From assembly GCF_030247195.1 (NCBI RefSeq), contig NC_080671.1, forward strand, positions 410,465,335 through 410,529,334: a stretch of 64,000 nt of DNA. Reading direction: 5' to 3'. Of this stretch, positions 1 through 12,102 are shown piece after piece. The DNA comes from Topomyia yanbarensis (lineage: Eukaryota; Arthropoda; Insecta; Diptera; Culicidae). The notes below the pieces were generated by a model, which saw only the letters and a program-made list of their open reading frames with translations, was not told the origin of the DNA and ran no database searches. Position numbers and translations under genes: made by a program. The stretch's first letter is position 1, and every line of letters starts with the position of its first letter.

Positions 1-1290
1 ATAAAATAAATTGTGATATAGTTCACAGAACACGAATCCGCGAATCAGTCACACTTTTATAATCCAGTTAATATTGTCACGTTGCTCGGAGTAAAAAATC
101 CGATGGCGATAAAAATTAGGGGAGAATGAATGAGAATCTCATAATCTATACGAATAAAGTTACCACAATATAAAAAGAAAACGAAGTATTTGCTCGTTTA
201 TGATCTTTAAAAAATTAATCTGATATATTACATTTGGTTTGGAAAAGTTGTGGTATATTTTAGAAAATATGTGTTTAAATCCATCTCGAAGATCTTTTTA
301 CAAATTTTTTGAGCGGTTGTATGAGATAGTCGAACTAATTATTTATGAATATTTTCATTTACGATTACTTTCTAAGGGCTTTTGTCTAGAAAAACACGAT
401 TTTTGAATAAAAAATTTCACAAAACATACAAATAAATTATAATTTTGTTCACCTTATACAACAGGTATCTTTGATCCCTGTGACAATGGGTATTCTTGAT
501 CCCTATCATTAGTTCTCTCAAACACTTTCGAAATGTATAGAAATAGAAAAGCATCATTTTCATAAAGTACCGGGCTCTATTAATTGATCTAAAATGTTTT
601 TTCCGTGAACAAATCATGATATAAGTTATTGAAAGTTGGAAAAGCCAGTTAAACAGCACTGATTTACCGTAAATACTTGTCTTGACTTTCTACTGTGATT
701 AAAGTATGTCGTGCATATAAAAAGGTAGTATCATTAGTAAATTTGTCAGGCGAGGTGGTTAACTGAACTTTCGTGTCTATAGGTCATAGTGTGCTTTGTT
801 TCTGTAGCCTTAGTAGGCGGGGATCAAATTACCACACGTTTTCACAAAAACCTCGTTCTGACATGATTTTCAAAACTGTTCATATTACTGACAGGATGTA
901 GTATTCGGATTGACACATTATTCATAGCTCTTACAATTCGAATTGACTACAAGATAGCGAATTTTGCAATAAAATTTTTTATTTCATTGAAAAGTTATTA
1001 GAAAAAAACAAAAGTGGGATCAAGCGTACCCACTCTCCCCTACATATCGCGATAACGCAAAGTGAAATTACGAACTAAATCAAATTCGAAAGTAAGCTTA
1101 AGACTAAAATATCATGATAACGTGCTTATAAACTACGAAAATCATGACTAAGATCCTGAAATCATGAACATAAATCAATCTACTCGTGGCTTAAACATCA
1201 CGATAACGTGAATAGTAATTACAAAAATCGTGACTAAGATTCTGAAATCATGAGCATAGATCACACTATTCCGACAGAAAAGTCCGACAG
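1..1290. repeat. Dispersed palindrome-rich repeat, including an 86-bp minisatellite
   Basis: AT-rich, no coding signal. The stretch is full of short palindromic words such as TTCATGAA, GTTCACAAAA and ATCACGATAACGTG. At about 1090-1290 a unit recurs with an 86-bp step: ATCATGATAACGTG at 1111 and ATCACGATAACGTG at 1197, each followed by 'CATGACTAAGATCCTGAAATC'-like text. The same unit recurs at 58970-59300, and the same word types at 2880-3060, 3660-3800, 57230-57690 and 58830-59590. These are probably pieces of one dispersed family. The class is unknown. Confidence 0.5.
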
Positions 1291-1298
1291 TAAACTCA

Positions 1299-1531
1299 CA
1301 CACCTAGAAAATATAGTGTAAATTTACGTATCCTGACCCTGACATATACGAGCATCAAAAATGACTTAGTTTTACGTTTGATTTTAATTTTGCATGACGT
1401 TTAATTTCGTAAATCATGTAATTTTACTCGTCATACAGCGTTTGTTCTGAATGGTAGGAAGTGTAATTTTATGTCATTGCGCATGTAAAGCATATGTATC
1501 ATGTAAAATTAAACGGAACATGGTAATCCAT
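1299..1531 (+). mobile_element. 3'-truncated copy of a small TA-flanked MITE
   Basis: Starts CACACCTAGAAAA and runs nearly colinear with the complete copy at 41335-41648 for about 230 bases; long blocks such as GACATATACGAGCATC are identical. The GGTGTG terminal repeat that closes the complete copy is missing, so the similarity ends near 1531. Non-coding. Confidence 0.65.
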
Positions 1532-4500
1532 GAATAATGGTTTATAACTTTGTGAATTATTTCACGAGCACAAACTGTGATAATATTGCTACGGAATGGA
1601 GGTGGTCAGCTATTTTCGTCCGCGTTCCTTATCATCTATTTTTATAAAGTGATTCATCAACATTGTTATCTTCAAAAATGAACTCCCTTGGTCATGAAGC
1701 AATTTTTTCACTGTCCTTATTTTATTATATTTAAGAATTGCACATATTTTGTCGTGTACAATTTTAAATGTTCTTTGTTTGATGACATTGGAAGGGAAAA
1801 CGTAACCGCCGGTTGACGCCAATCGAACTAACATTTCTTTGGACTGTGTAAACTAATTTCTTTGTTGGTTTAGTGTTTATTTTAAGCAACTACGAAACTA
1901 ATTGCCTGGATATTCATGCGCGAGGGGAATACGCATGGTCTTGTCTGAGTGAATGAAGACTTATGAAATATGTATGACGGTAGAGAATCGACAATTAGCG
2001 TGAAGAATCTAAAACTAGTTCCCAATTTACGGCAGTTATATCAGCATGAAGTAGAAATGTTTTATTTTTTTCATTGGTTTACTTTTAGTTTAATACATAA
2101 ATGTTATAGCATGATTATTGAAGCAAAAGGTGTCTACTCGACAAACCAAGTTAGTCGTTTAAAATGCGCCTCGGATAGCATAACAACGCGTTCGAATAAT
2201 TAGAACATAAGAATCAATCGTCCGAGGAGAGAGAAACCAATACATAATAATCATTTTATTTATTATATATAAATAAAGCTTATATTACGAAATCTTCAAT
2301 TACATGGGTATTTCCACAAATGTGTCGAGACACTAAAAGTAATTGCGTTTCATTATACTTAATTGTTTTTGGGATGCATGTTTCACCGGAATGAAGAAGC
2401 AAGCAGTAATAAAATCGTTCACATGCTGTTTGACTCAATTATAGGTACATAAGCAACATTCTCGACTGTCGGATATTCGGAGCTGAAGTTGCTTACAAAC
2501 CGAGCATTTCAAAATCAATTCCACGAATGATAAATCTATAATAAACTCTCGGCAGCCGGCTGTCCAGAGCAATAAATACGTGATAATACTTGTGACAGTT
2601 GCGTATACGGTATCATTTATCAAGGTGAATACAGATCTGTGTAACTCTTAACCCCATCCCATTAACAAAAAATCGTTCCCGTGGCAAACATGGAGATACA
2701 GAGGTATTCACGGGCTCCATTACAACGCTTGTTACACTAACATTTCTTTCCTTCCCCGATGACTGTGAGGACGTGGCAGGTGCCGCTATTGGAATTTCAA
2801 AGTATAGAACTCTCGAAACGTGCCCATGGAGAATAGATAGTTACTCCCAGCCTCCATTCGTTGATTCTCTGTGCAATTTCGCTTATTCTGGTCAATCACG
2901 GAGTAGCAACTACGAATTGTACGGTCATCATGATCATGTTCATGCTCATGTTAAATTTTGTGAACTATTTCACGAGCACGAATGGTGAGTCGTGATTGAT
3001 ATATTAGAAATCAAGAATCAGTTCTCGAAACCATGAATAATATTATATGAAATTGATATGAAAATGTTAAGATCGTGCGCAAAATTGCCACATTATGAAA
3101 GTAGGAACATATCTGACGATTTTTTGAACTGCAGGGTGTCTCACAATAGGTGCACTAAAACAAAACCGTGCTGCTACAGCAAGACAAATCAAGCGAATCA
3201 ATGTTATCTTTTAAAAGGGACTTGTTATGAAAACATCTAACATGATTTCGATTCAAAGCAGTTACTTTTATATGCCATAACTTTGCGCAATTTATGTTTA
3301 AAACAATTGCTGCTGGTACGCCCGATTATCTACTGCACTTGTTTAATCGCAAAAACTGTCCTTTATGTCCATGGAGCATCTCTCCTTGAATATTTTTTTA
3401 CAATCCCAGTATCTTTGAACCGTTTCGAATTGTGAAAGACAAAGTACTTACTAACTCCTAAATTTATAATTGTTTAAAACTCTGACGAGGTGAAAACTAT
3501 TACAAACGAAACTTTTAAAGGTGTCTTTGTACTTGATCCATAACCGATGATAAATAAATACAAATACACTCACTAATTATTTTCATCAATGAGCTGTCAA
3601 AATTATACTTTCAAAAATAAGTTGATTTCCCATTCCCGTCAAATCTTAATTTAAAAAAAATGTCGCACATATATTTCATGAGCATGTATTTCAAGGGCTT
3701 GAGAAAATATTCAAAATAAATCGTGATTAATGTATTAGGAATCATGAATTAGTTTACGAGGTACGAATGAATTCGCGAATACTACTCTAAGCTTCGTAAA
3801 ATAGTCCATGAGAAAATAACCAGATGACCAAATGACTAGAATGAAGCAACTGTGAACTTATCTGTGTTTACTAAATCTGGTAGCTACTGCCTAAGCTACC
3901 ATGAAATAATTTCAGAAACATTTAATAACATATTTCAATAGGTGGCGATATTTACAGAATTTTAAACAATCTGAACACTTTTACCATTTACCACTATTTG
4001 CACTCAAAAGACCTCTCGTTTGTGCTCTAGTGAAAGTTGTGCATGTATTATTGTCATTATTCTATCTATAAAACGACTATTCAAAATAATATCAGTAATA
4101 ACCATGCGTTTTTTGTAATTTTGACTACTTCTCGCAAGTTTTCGCAAAGTTAGTAAAACTTTAAAAAGAAAATTAAGAGCAATGGAATGAGTATATTGAG
4201 ATCGATGGTATTCATGGCCGTTGTTGTTATTGCATTATAAATTTATATTAAATTAAATCTCATGTCAAACAACTATCTAAAACAATTAGTAAAACAACTA
4301 ATGACTTCCTTTGGTGAATGGTGAATTATTTAACTAAAGTATTGTAATAGGATAAAGATCCTATGATCAAATTATGCAAAATTCACTGGAGTTAATAATA
4401 TAAAATGTTACAGAAATGGCTCTAATGGCTTAACTAATACGATAAAAATACAAGCAAGAATATCGCGCAACAACCATATTTGGACTAACGTCCGGTCTCG

Positions 4501-5119
4501 TCTCGCTGTGCACAGTGCAATATGGTTCCAAAACCGTATTTAGGAAGACAAAGCTGATTGCGCCAAAATATTTTTTTGACGTAGGACTACGTCTTTGTTT
4601 TCGATATGGGGGTGCACTTTGCAAACTCTACAAAAATGGTATGTAACGAAAAGTGGTCCAATTTCAAACGCATATAATTCAGCCATCTCACGACAAATTT
4701 TTTGCGCATATCGCTTCGAAATACTTCTAAGAATAGATTCCAATAGATAAACCCAACAATTTTTGATATCATGACATTAAAAATTTAAATAATGTACTAC
4801 TTAGTCAAAATATCGCGAATTTATACACAGAAGACAGCGCTTCCCAAGTCCAGCACGACAGATTTTTTGTACCCAGCCCGCTACGCTTCTATGAATGACG
4901 CCATCATCGACTATTTAAAGAACGGATTTGGCTGGACAACCTCAGTCGCTTGTTGAACGGCAGGCGGAGCAGATCACTGCGCTGTGTATTTTCACAGCCA
5001 GTGTAGCTGAGTTAGAAGTCCGTTACACAGGCTGTGAAGGTACGCTACCCAGTGCCGTCCAACACGCGACTGAGTTTGTCCGTTCAAGCACTATGCTTTC
5101 TTTTGTGTTCTGCTCGTTT
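1532..5119. other. AT-rich intergenic DNA with scattered repeat fragments
   Basis: No ORF here resembles a protein I know; all are short and of random composition. Fragments of the GTTCAC/TTCATGAA repeat family lie at about 2880-3060 (including TTGTGAACTATTTCACGAGC) and 3660-3800. Nothing else is recognised. Confidence 0.5.
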
Positions 5120-5330
5120 CCAGTACACTTTTATGTACAATCTCGAACACAATTATTCGTACACAAATTCGCTTGTACATTCGAGCTTCATTTGCAAACA
5201 CGGTTAACATAGTGTCGTGGTACTAGTTGTCTCTTTCGCTCTACCCATCATCATCAGCGTTGACTCATTTTGCTTTGTGCGCTTGGGTTCAATGTTTGAG
5301 GCGAATGTGTAAGTAGGTATATCTACTTTT
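5120..5330 (+). repeat. Dispersed repeat, related to 11040-11330
   Basis: Blocks shared with 11040-11330 in the same order include TGTACAATCTCGAACAC versus TGTACGAACTCGAACAC, 'AGTTGTCT..TTTC', 'AGCGTTGA' and GCTTGGGTTC. Both are rich in GTACA/TTCG words. No terminal repeats or target duplication could be fixed, so the class is open. Confidence 0.45.
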
Positions 5331-5334
5331 TAGC

Positions 5335-5548
5335 TGGGTTACCATATTCACAGATTTTTCTGTAATGTCACAGATTTTTTCACAATTTTTTATCACAGAT
5401 TCTTTTTTACAAATGGCAGATTTTTGGCGATTTGATGAAAATTTCACAAATTTTTCAGAAATTTTAGATTTTTTCCTGCTTCAGTTATCACAGATAGTAA
5501 AAAGTTTTTTTTTTGACTGAAACACTAATTTCAATGTGGCATCCCTGT
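5335..5548. mobile_element. Small MITE-like element with imperfect inverted ends
   Basis: The left end GGGTTACCATATTCACAGAT and the reverse complement of the right end, CAGGGATGCCACATTG, are imperfect inverted copies of a 'GGGTTGCCA' type terminus. The interior is a degenerate series of CACAGATTTTT words. Non-coding. Exact borders are uncertain. Confidence 0.35.
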
Positions 5549-5849
5549 TTGTTAGCGGTTGCATGCGTAACCTGCATGATAGCAACATTGATTTAACCGC
5601 CGATGTATGACCGTTTTCCGGTTAAAATATCGACGATTTATAAATTTCTCAGAACATTACTAATTCGACGTTCATTAATGGTAAATATAAATGCGAATTC
5701 CACTCGCAGTAATTCGTGTTGCCATAGGCAAATATAACTATACGTGTATGGTGCTACTTCAGGTTCGAGCTATTCTATAATTCTTAGATGAGCCTAGGAT
5801 TTAGCTCGAGTGCTTAAAATTTAAACTATTCGGGATCTTTAGTTGATTA

Positions 5850-6135
5850 TGCGTATTAACAAGTTGGGTTCGGATCGGATTTCTCAAAATTATAAATTTT
5901 CTGGAACAGGTCGGGTTCGGGTTTATCGAATTTTGAAACTCTCGGGTTCGGGTCGGGGACGGGTTCTACAAAATTTTCATTCTCGGGTTCGGGTCGGGTT
6001 CGAATTTTTCAATTTAAAAATGTTCGGTCTCGGGTTTTTTAAATTTTATAATTTCGGACTCGGGTCGGGTCCGGGTTTTTCAATTTTCAAGCTCGGATCG
6101 GGTTCGGGTTCGAAAAAGTTGAACTCCGACCATCT
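5850..6135 (+). repeat. G-rich degenerate minisatellite (CTCGGGTTCGGGTCGGGTTC units)
   Basis: About five units of roughly 50-60 bases alternate a G-rich core (CGGGTTCGGGTCGGGTTC) with an AT-rich half (ATTTTTCAATTTTNAA). At 5944-5963 four G-runs with loops of 2-3 bases fit the canonical G-quadruplex pattern. The open frame through this region is a by-product of the repeat, not a gene. Confidence 0.7.
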
Positions 6136-6169
6136 CTACTAAGTATGTCTGTTTGCCAGATCTTGTTGA

Positions 6170-6965
6170 TGCAGTTTGTTGCTGCGTGTTGATATCCTTT
6201 TCTTTGGTGGTAAAGCACTAGTTACCTTATCCGTTGCAGCGTGGGGGTCATTCAGTCTGCCTTCTCTTGTGTTATCGTTCAGGTCCATGTCATCATCGGT
6301 ACTGCTTTTGTTGGCGGTCAGAGGTTCTTATTTGTTTTTGTTCTTACGGGTCGCTGTTGTAAATCCGTCTTCATCGGTTGTCGTGGTCGTTGTCCCTCCC
6401 TTAATGGGTAATTGGGTCAATGTACTTTGCTTTATCTGCAAGCGTCGGTGTCTGCTTTTTAGCAATGGCTGTACTAAACGAGTTTTGACTAGTTGTTTCA
6501 GCGCATGTTTTTCCATAGTGGGATATTTGGTTACAGAATTGGCATGTTGGGGTCTACCCTAGATATGCGATCAGCGTTGTTTGCTTATAGGTTACGCCAT
6601 TATTCGGTGATTTGCATTCGATAGTCATTTAAGAAGGAATTGGTTTAGTCACTCGCATTCTCACAATACGAACGCCGTTGGGAATACCAGCGAAAAAGCC
6701 AAATCGTGGATACGAACGACCACCTGTTCTAAACTTATAAACGTAATCAAAACACAGTCGTGATGTGGTGTAGCTGAATGTACGTAACATCCGCGAGACT
6801 AAGCTCCATTTTAATTTTTACTAGTTGTTCCACCTCCTAAACTGTGGCTCTAGCACGAGTTTGGTTAAAGTCAATCGAAATTGTGTTTTCCCGTAGCACG
6901 GGCACTTTTGTTGCCTTTGACAGACTGATTTCAATGCGCATCCGGGGGTATCGATACAATACTGT
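6170..6965 (-). pseudogene. Decayed LINE ORF1 (Jockey-like gag) with a CCHC zinc knuckle
   Basis: Read on the minus strand in shifting frames, about 6430-6830 gives EVEQLVKIKM-LSLADVTY, then VTKPIPS, then MTIECKSPNNGVTYKQTTLI, then CQFCNQISHYGKTC. The last is a C-X2-C-X4-H-X4-C knuckle near 6550-6490. The order is that of the nucleic-acid-binding ORF1 protein of Jockey/Juan-type non-LTR retrotransposons. Several stops and frameshifts make it non-functional. No ORF2 lies next to it: downstream on the minus strand is the G-rich minisatellite. The family call rests on the knuckle and its preceding block; the clade is inference. Confidence 0.55.
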
Positions 6966-9130
6966 TTGTGCACTGGATATAGAACAAAGTGCAGGCTTAC
7001 TTCAACACTAACAGGCTGTCGTCACAACATAAATATAGAAATACACTTTCTAAATATATTGCAAAGAAAAAAATTTAGTTCAGTTTTAGCTGACAAGCTA
7101 TTTGCGGTAGAAGCGAAACCGGGTATCGCAGGGTCCGACCTGAAACGTTCACGTTTCTTTTCGTTTAATTTGTGTATAGTAGCAGTATGTGTTAACAATA
7201 GATTAAAAAGTTTTCTTCTTCTTTCTAATCGATATTATCGAGAGCAATCAAACAGTTACAATGACATGATTTTCAGTAAATCGACAAAGTTTATTTCATA
7301 TTGATGAAAATCAAACATAAAAATTCACATTCCAAGTGCGAGTTTGAAAACCGAGAACTGAAAATAAGTAATAACGAAATGATGGTGAAATCATTCTTTT
7401 GTGACGAAAAAGTAAAAAAAATATGAAATAAAAACTCAGCGAATCCAAATTATTTAAAGTTCTATTCCAATTTGAGTTTCTGCTCTTTGTATGCAACAGT
7501 AACTATACATACTTGTGAACACGGACTGTCAGGATTCAGAAAACGTTTACATAATCTGAAAACGTTGCGATTTTTTCGTGGTTTGTTTGACTTTTTTCCC
7601 AAATAACTCTTCAAAATTGTTGAATGAAAACAAGCATCAGTCCAAAGTGATTTTCTTCTTTTTGTACTCATCAGTTGTCATAATCAATCGATAGGGGATA
7701 AATTTCCGAATTACTCACTTCCTTTCTTGGCGGCTCGGAATATATCCTCTTAATTACAGTTGTAACTAAACGGTCTACTCTTTTCTTGATGTCAATAAAC
7801 ATTAAAAAAAAACTTTTATATAGTCACCAAATTATTTGAACAGTCACACAAGAAACTGCATTAAAAAACAAATATATTACAGTAGGAGGTTTGCTATTCA
7901 CTCTGACATTGCTTTGAAATAACAATTTAAAATATTTTAAAATAATTTCGATGATCAACAACAGAGCAAAATCTAATTATAATTGCTTTACTACAACTAA
8001 GATTTATAATATGAATCATATAACATTTTATGTTACTTCCAAGTAACACACTACTCGAAAACGGAACGGATGATGAATTTAATTTTCGAACAAAATGGCA
8101 ACAGCAATATTTTTAGCAAACTTTCGCAATTTATTAATGTAACTAAGCGCAGACAGCGGAAAAACAACGCCATTCGTTATGAGTATAATTGAAACGAACG
8201 AGCAGGGGAGCAATTCTGTTTAATTTCCTGTCTGCGAATCGAAATGTTACATCCCCACCCGGGCCCACCCGAACGCATTCTCATTAGAAACTGACTCGTC
8301 CCGCATCACGTTCCTCCGGATTTAATTCATTTGTGCTCTCCTTGGTGTAATGAATGCCAACCTTGCGCACCCCTGTCGGTGTCCAAAGTGAGCGATATTT
8401 GTTTAATTAAATTCACTTTATTATTCATTACATTTATTCCGACTGCTCCTCCCGATTTCCCAGCTCTGTCACGTGAAATTGGTTGTCTGATTTGTTGGTC
8501 TTCTTTCCGCTGTATGCCCACTGTCAATCCGGTAAGAAAGAACGGAAACTGTTTTAGCTCTACGTACAAGACTTCGGAAGGTGATCGAACATGCCTGTTT
8601 TCTGTGAAGATTTGTCTCTGTGCGGAAGATGTAATTTAATTGTATCTGTTTAAACAAGGAGATCTGAAATTGTGATGGACATATAGTGCGAATGCCACAA
8701 GAGGGACTGAAGTGGATAGAAATGCAGATTCGAATGAGGTGTGTGTGAGGAGGAGACTATCAAAAAACTCAAATTGCTTGTGTGAAATTAGAGATTGCAG
8801 CTGAGATGTACTTTGGTAGGAAATATAGTGTTCAGTTTATTATAAACAAGAACACAGCAAAATAGTTTTGACTACACAAAAGGGTTTCTTTCTTCAATTT
8901 ATGTTACAGTGCAAGTAATAATATCTAAAAACCAACTGCAGATTGTGGAGGAATCGTTCATCTTATTGACATTTAATAATATAGAACCATTCACTCTCAA
9001 AGTGAGTTTTGCCCTTTGACTGTCCGACCACTATTATAAAATACTCAATACGTTTAGCAGATGTCTCAGTCATAATCTCCTCGATACGCCACTGGATAAA
9101 ACCCTCGAAAGCACGATAATTTACTATTAC
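6966..9130. other. Unassigned DNA, AT-rich then more GC-balanced
   Basis: 7000-8040 is AT-rich with nothing recognisable. From about 8040 to 8660 composition becomes more balanced and lacks the repeat words seen elsewhere, so it may be single-copy. It holds overlapping short ORFs on both strands (8327-8657), none with a recognisable motif. Confidence 0.4.
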
Positions 9131-9154
9131 TGTTTCTCTCTCTCTCTCTCTCCC
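9131..9154. repeat. (CT)n microsatellite
   Basis: Run of CT dinucleotides, slightly interrupted at its 3' end. Confidence 0.85.
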
Positions 9155-11039
9155 TCCATTACCATATCTGCATAAGGCTGATTATAACCGACCGGTGCAC
9201 GTGGCGGAAGGGTTGCTATGATAATGAAATTTGCAACCCCACACTACACCAACATTCCCGTACACAAACACAGCAGCTCATTTTCATAAACATACGCTCC
9301 GAGAGTCTCCGAACGTGCCGGATTCTGTGTTCCATGAGCAGCAATACCTAGGCAGCTGTTGTGGACTTACGGCGCTGCCATCCATGGCAGACAGCTCGAA
9401 ATGCATCTCAACGCTACCAGAAAGGGATCTGTACCAGTTTCCCTGTGGGACATTTGAATGATTTAGTTATAAATGTTTTTGATGTGGAGATGTGTACCGT
9501 GTAGTAAGAAACATATAAATTCATAGACACTTATTCCATCCGAATCTTTCCCTGTCAGCTGAGCTTGTGAGCTGGGACCCAGCAAAACTTCGATTTTCAA
9601 CCCTTCAACATTTGTGCTTCGGATAAGAAATTGACCGAACCGAACAAACCGGAGACTTATTGCTTGAATTCTTCACTTTAATTAACTTCGATAATGAGGT
9701 GGTTCTAGTGGTGGAGATGCTTCCATTTATATTGGGAGAATAAATTACAGTCCGAAACCATCTGTCTGGTAACTTTGCAGCAGTTGTGGCATGATTGATG
9801 AGTTGGGTCCAGTAGTAAAGATGCGTAGGCATTTTTGCCAGTATTGCTACGTAACTAATGGAAATGATTTATTTATGGTTGAAGAGCAAGAAGCCAAAAA
9901 CGAACCACAAGTTTATCGTTCAGAGATGAGTTGAATATAGAAGGGAAGCTTATGAATTTTACTCAAATCACTCAAAGGCGCCTCAATTGAAGCTTTCGTA
10001 AGACAATTCGCTAGTCATGGTGGACGATATACAATAATTCGATTGAGTTGAGGTTTCTAACAGCGATGGATGTCCGTGCTGATGAGGTGGTAGTCAATAT
10101 TATACTCACATATATTAAATGGTAAGAAATAGATCTATGAATATAGAATATTTTTGATAACAAGAAAACTGGCTACTCTAAAACATCGATTGCTGATAAA
10201 AATGAATCTGTGAATCCCGAATCAGGGCCGGCGGTACACGTAGGTAGTATGGGTAATACTACCTACTTGAAAACATCCGAGTGGGTTATTCCCCACTCGA
10301 AATTTGGAGAAAACTTATAATTTGAAAACTGACACACATGTATCTCGTGCACATGAAGGGTGTACGGAATCAAATTTCATTACTTTCAAATTGCTGTAAC
10401 TGTATTTTCTATTGAAATTTTGGGTGAAATTAGTACCGTCTTATTTTAATTAACATTTTTACTTGATTATCTAAGATTCTTACTCCAAATTTCACCGCAT
10501 ACAGGGCGCCAACACTTTATGACTGTGACTGTGCGGCCCACTTATTGACCACGCCGTCGATCTCAACTTCTTTTGTAGGTACTTACACGCGGTATGCCTT
10601 CGCGGAAGGGTCGTAGCTAGTAATGTCTTTTATTTTGTTTAGACTGGCTACCAAGAAGTGCTCATTAGAGCGAATCTTTAATATTTCGGTCACAGTCGAA
10701 TATTGTTGTGTTGGCGTTTTCTTTTTTTTCTTTGACGCGGAAGAAAATCACAAAGTGGCTGAATCAGATATAATTTCAAGCCGAGGAATCGATTTTATTT
10801 CTACATCGGTTTGAGCGTGAGGGGAATATAAACTGTGGAAAATTATATTTAACGGGCCTAGAGAACAGAAACAGGAAAAAAGCATGAAAGAGAGCAAAGA
10901 GAGTGAGTTGAATGCATAAGAAACTGGTTAGATCTACTGTTACATGTGACTTCGGAATAATATCAAGTGTTTAATTTTATTTTAAGTAAATTATCGTTAG
11001 TTTGATGAGTCACAGGGAGAAATCCCAAATGAACATCGT
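9155..11039. other. Unassigned DNA with one hAT-like terminus
   Basis: No supported gene. At 10224 the sequence CAGGGCCGGCGGTACACG resembles a hAT-type 5' terminus, and the following 400 bases (ending in CTACAAAAG-like text, reverse strand, near 10570) could be such an element. No 8-bp target duplication or clear partner end was found. Confidence 0.35.
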
Positions 11040-11330
11040 ACACAATGTTCGCTCTAGTTCTGTGCTCATATTAAACCCACATTTTGTGTACGAACTCGAA
11101 CACGCTATTTCGTACCAAAACACGTACACATGTTCGTCTGCCCATGTACGTACACGTACACCAGTTGTCTGTTTCTAACTCTCATCTAGCGTTGATTCTT
11201 TTTGCCTTGTGCGAATCGTTCTCGTGTACGCACCCGGTGTACATATACGAGTTTGTGAACTAGTATTTGTACATCGTTCGCTTGGGTTCGATGTTCGAAG
11301 CGAACTTGTACATCGACACGAAGCATTTTT
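11040..11330 (+). repeat. Dispersed GTACA/TTCG-rich repeat, related to 5120-5330
   Basis: Shares ordered blocks with 5120-5330. Repeated words include TGTACGAAC, CGTACAC and GTTCGATGTTCGAAGCGAAC. The long frame at 11209-11460 lies mostly inside this repeat and is not a credible gene. Confidence 0.45.
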
Positions 11331-11999
11331 GAGATTGAACGCGTGTACGAGATTTGTTACACAGGTACAAACTTGTCGATGTTCGTGGGAAGTCTTGTCA
11401 GAAGGTCAAGCGCGTTGGGCTATTAAGTCACTCTGTAAGAATTTTCAGTGGTCGGAATAAGCGTAACTCCTAGCCCAGTGTTTCCTTACGTCCCTGCTTG
11501 GAACTCCTGATATCTCTCACCGTGGAATTAGCAAGGGGCCGGGAATGATACAGTCCACGGTATGTCGTAATGTGACCATCGATGCGAAGGAAAAAGTGGT
11601 GAAAATGGATCTCCGTATAGAGAGAAGAATGTCAAACTGGTAGTCGAAGCTCTCAGGAGGAATTCCAGTAGTTCAGTTGTAATGTGGTGAAAAAATAGCA
11701 TTTAACCAAATATTTTGCGTAAAATTGAAAAAAAAAAACGTTCAGGTCTACACACGTACAAAATTCGAAAGGCACCAAACCGCGATAAACAGCAGAATAA
11801 TGTGAGGAAATAACGTACGCGGTAGGTTGACGAGACTAATGTGAAAGCAAATTTCTGGCCGTTTTCTTTTCCTCACTGCTAAGTTTAATAAAAAGATGGG
11901 TGGGTAATGTCTGCGACTTAACCGGAGAGATTCAGAATACATAAGGAGCCGGTACTTGGCTCGTGTTGAGTGTTGATAAACACTCAATTCTGCTCGTCA
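11331..11999. other. Unassigned DNA
   Basis: Short mixed-frame ORFs only; no recognised repeat or protein motif. Confidence 0.4.
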
Positions 12000-12007
12000 A
12001 ATTTTCA

Positions 12008-12102
12008 ACAGCCGTGTAGTCAGAAAATTTAGAAAACTGATATCTCAGTTTAGTGAGATTTGTTTGCTGGTTTTCGGTAAAATATTTGCCGAGTCTCAAC
12101 TA
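12008..12102 (+). repeat. Left half of a dispersed 'GTGTAGTCAG' repeat, split by a later insertion
   Basis: Matches the uninterrupted copy at 35914-36130 from CAACAGCCGTGTAGTCAG onward. It breaks at 12102; its continuation is at 13977-14135. The last 23 bases (12080-12102) are repeated exactly at 13977-13999 as the target duplication of the insertion between them. Confidence 0.75.

Noticed and set aside
5843..6142. 99-residue G/R/F-rich ORF
   Set aside because: Produced entirely by the G-rich minisatellite.
6176..6562. 128-residue hydrophobic plus-strand ORF resembling a membrane protein
   Set aside because: It is the antisense shadow of the decayed LINE ORF1 on the minus strand, where a CCHC knuckle is readable.
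10224..10620. Complete hAT element starting CAGGGCCGGCGG
   Set aside because: Only one end is convincing; no 8-bp duplication or matching terminus could be found.
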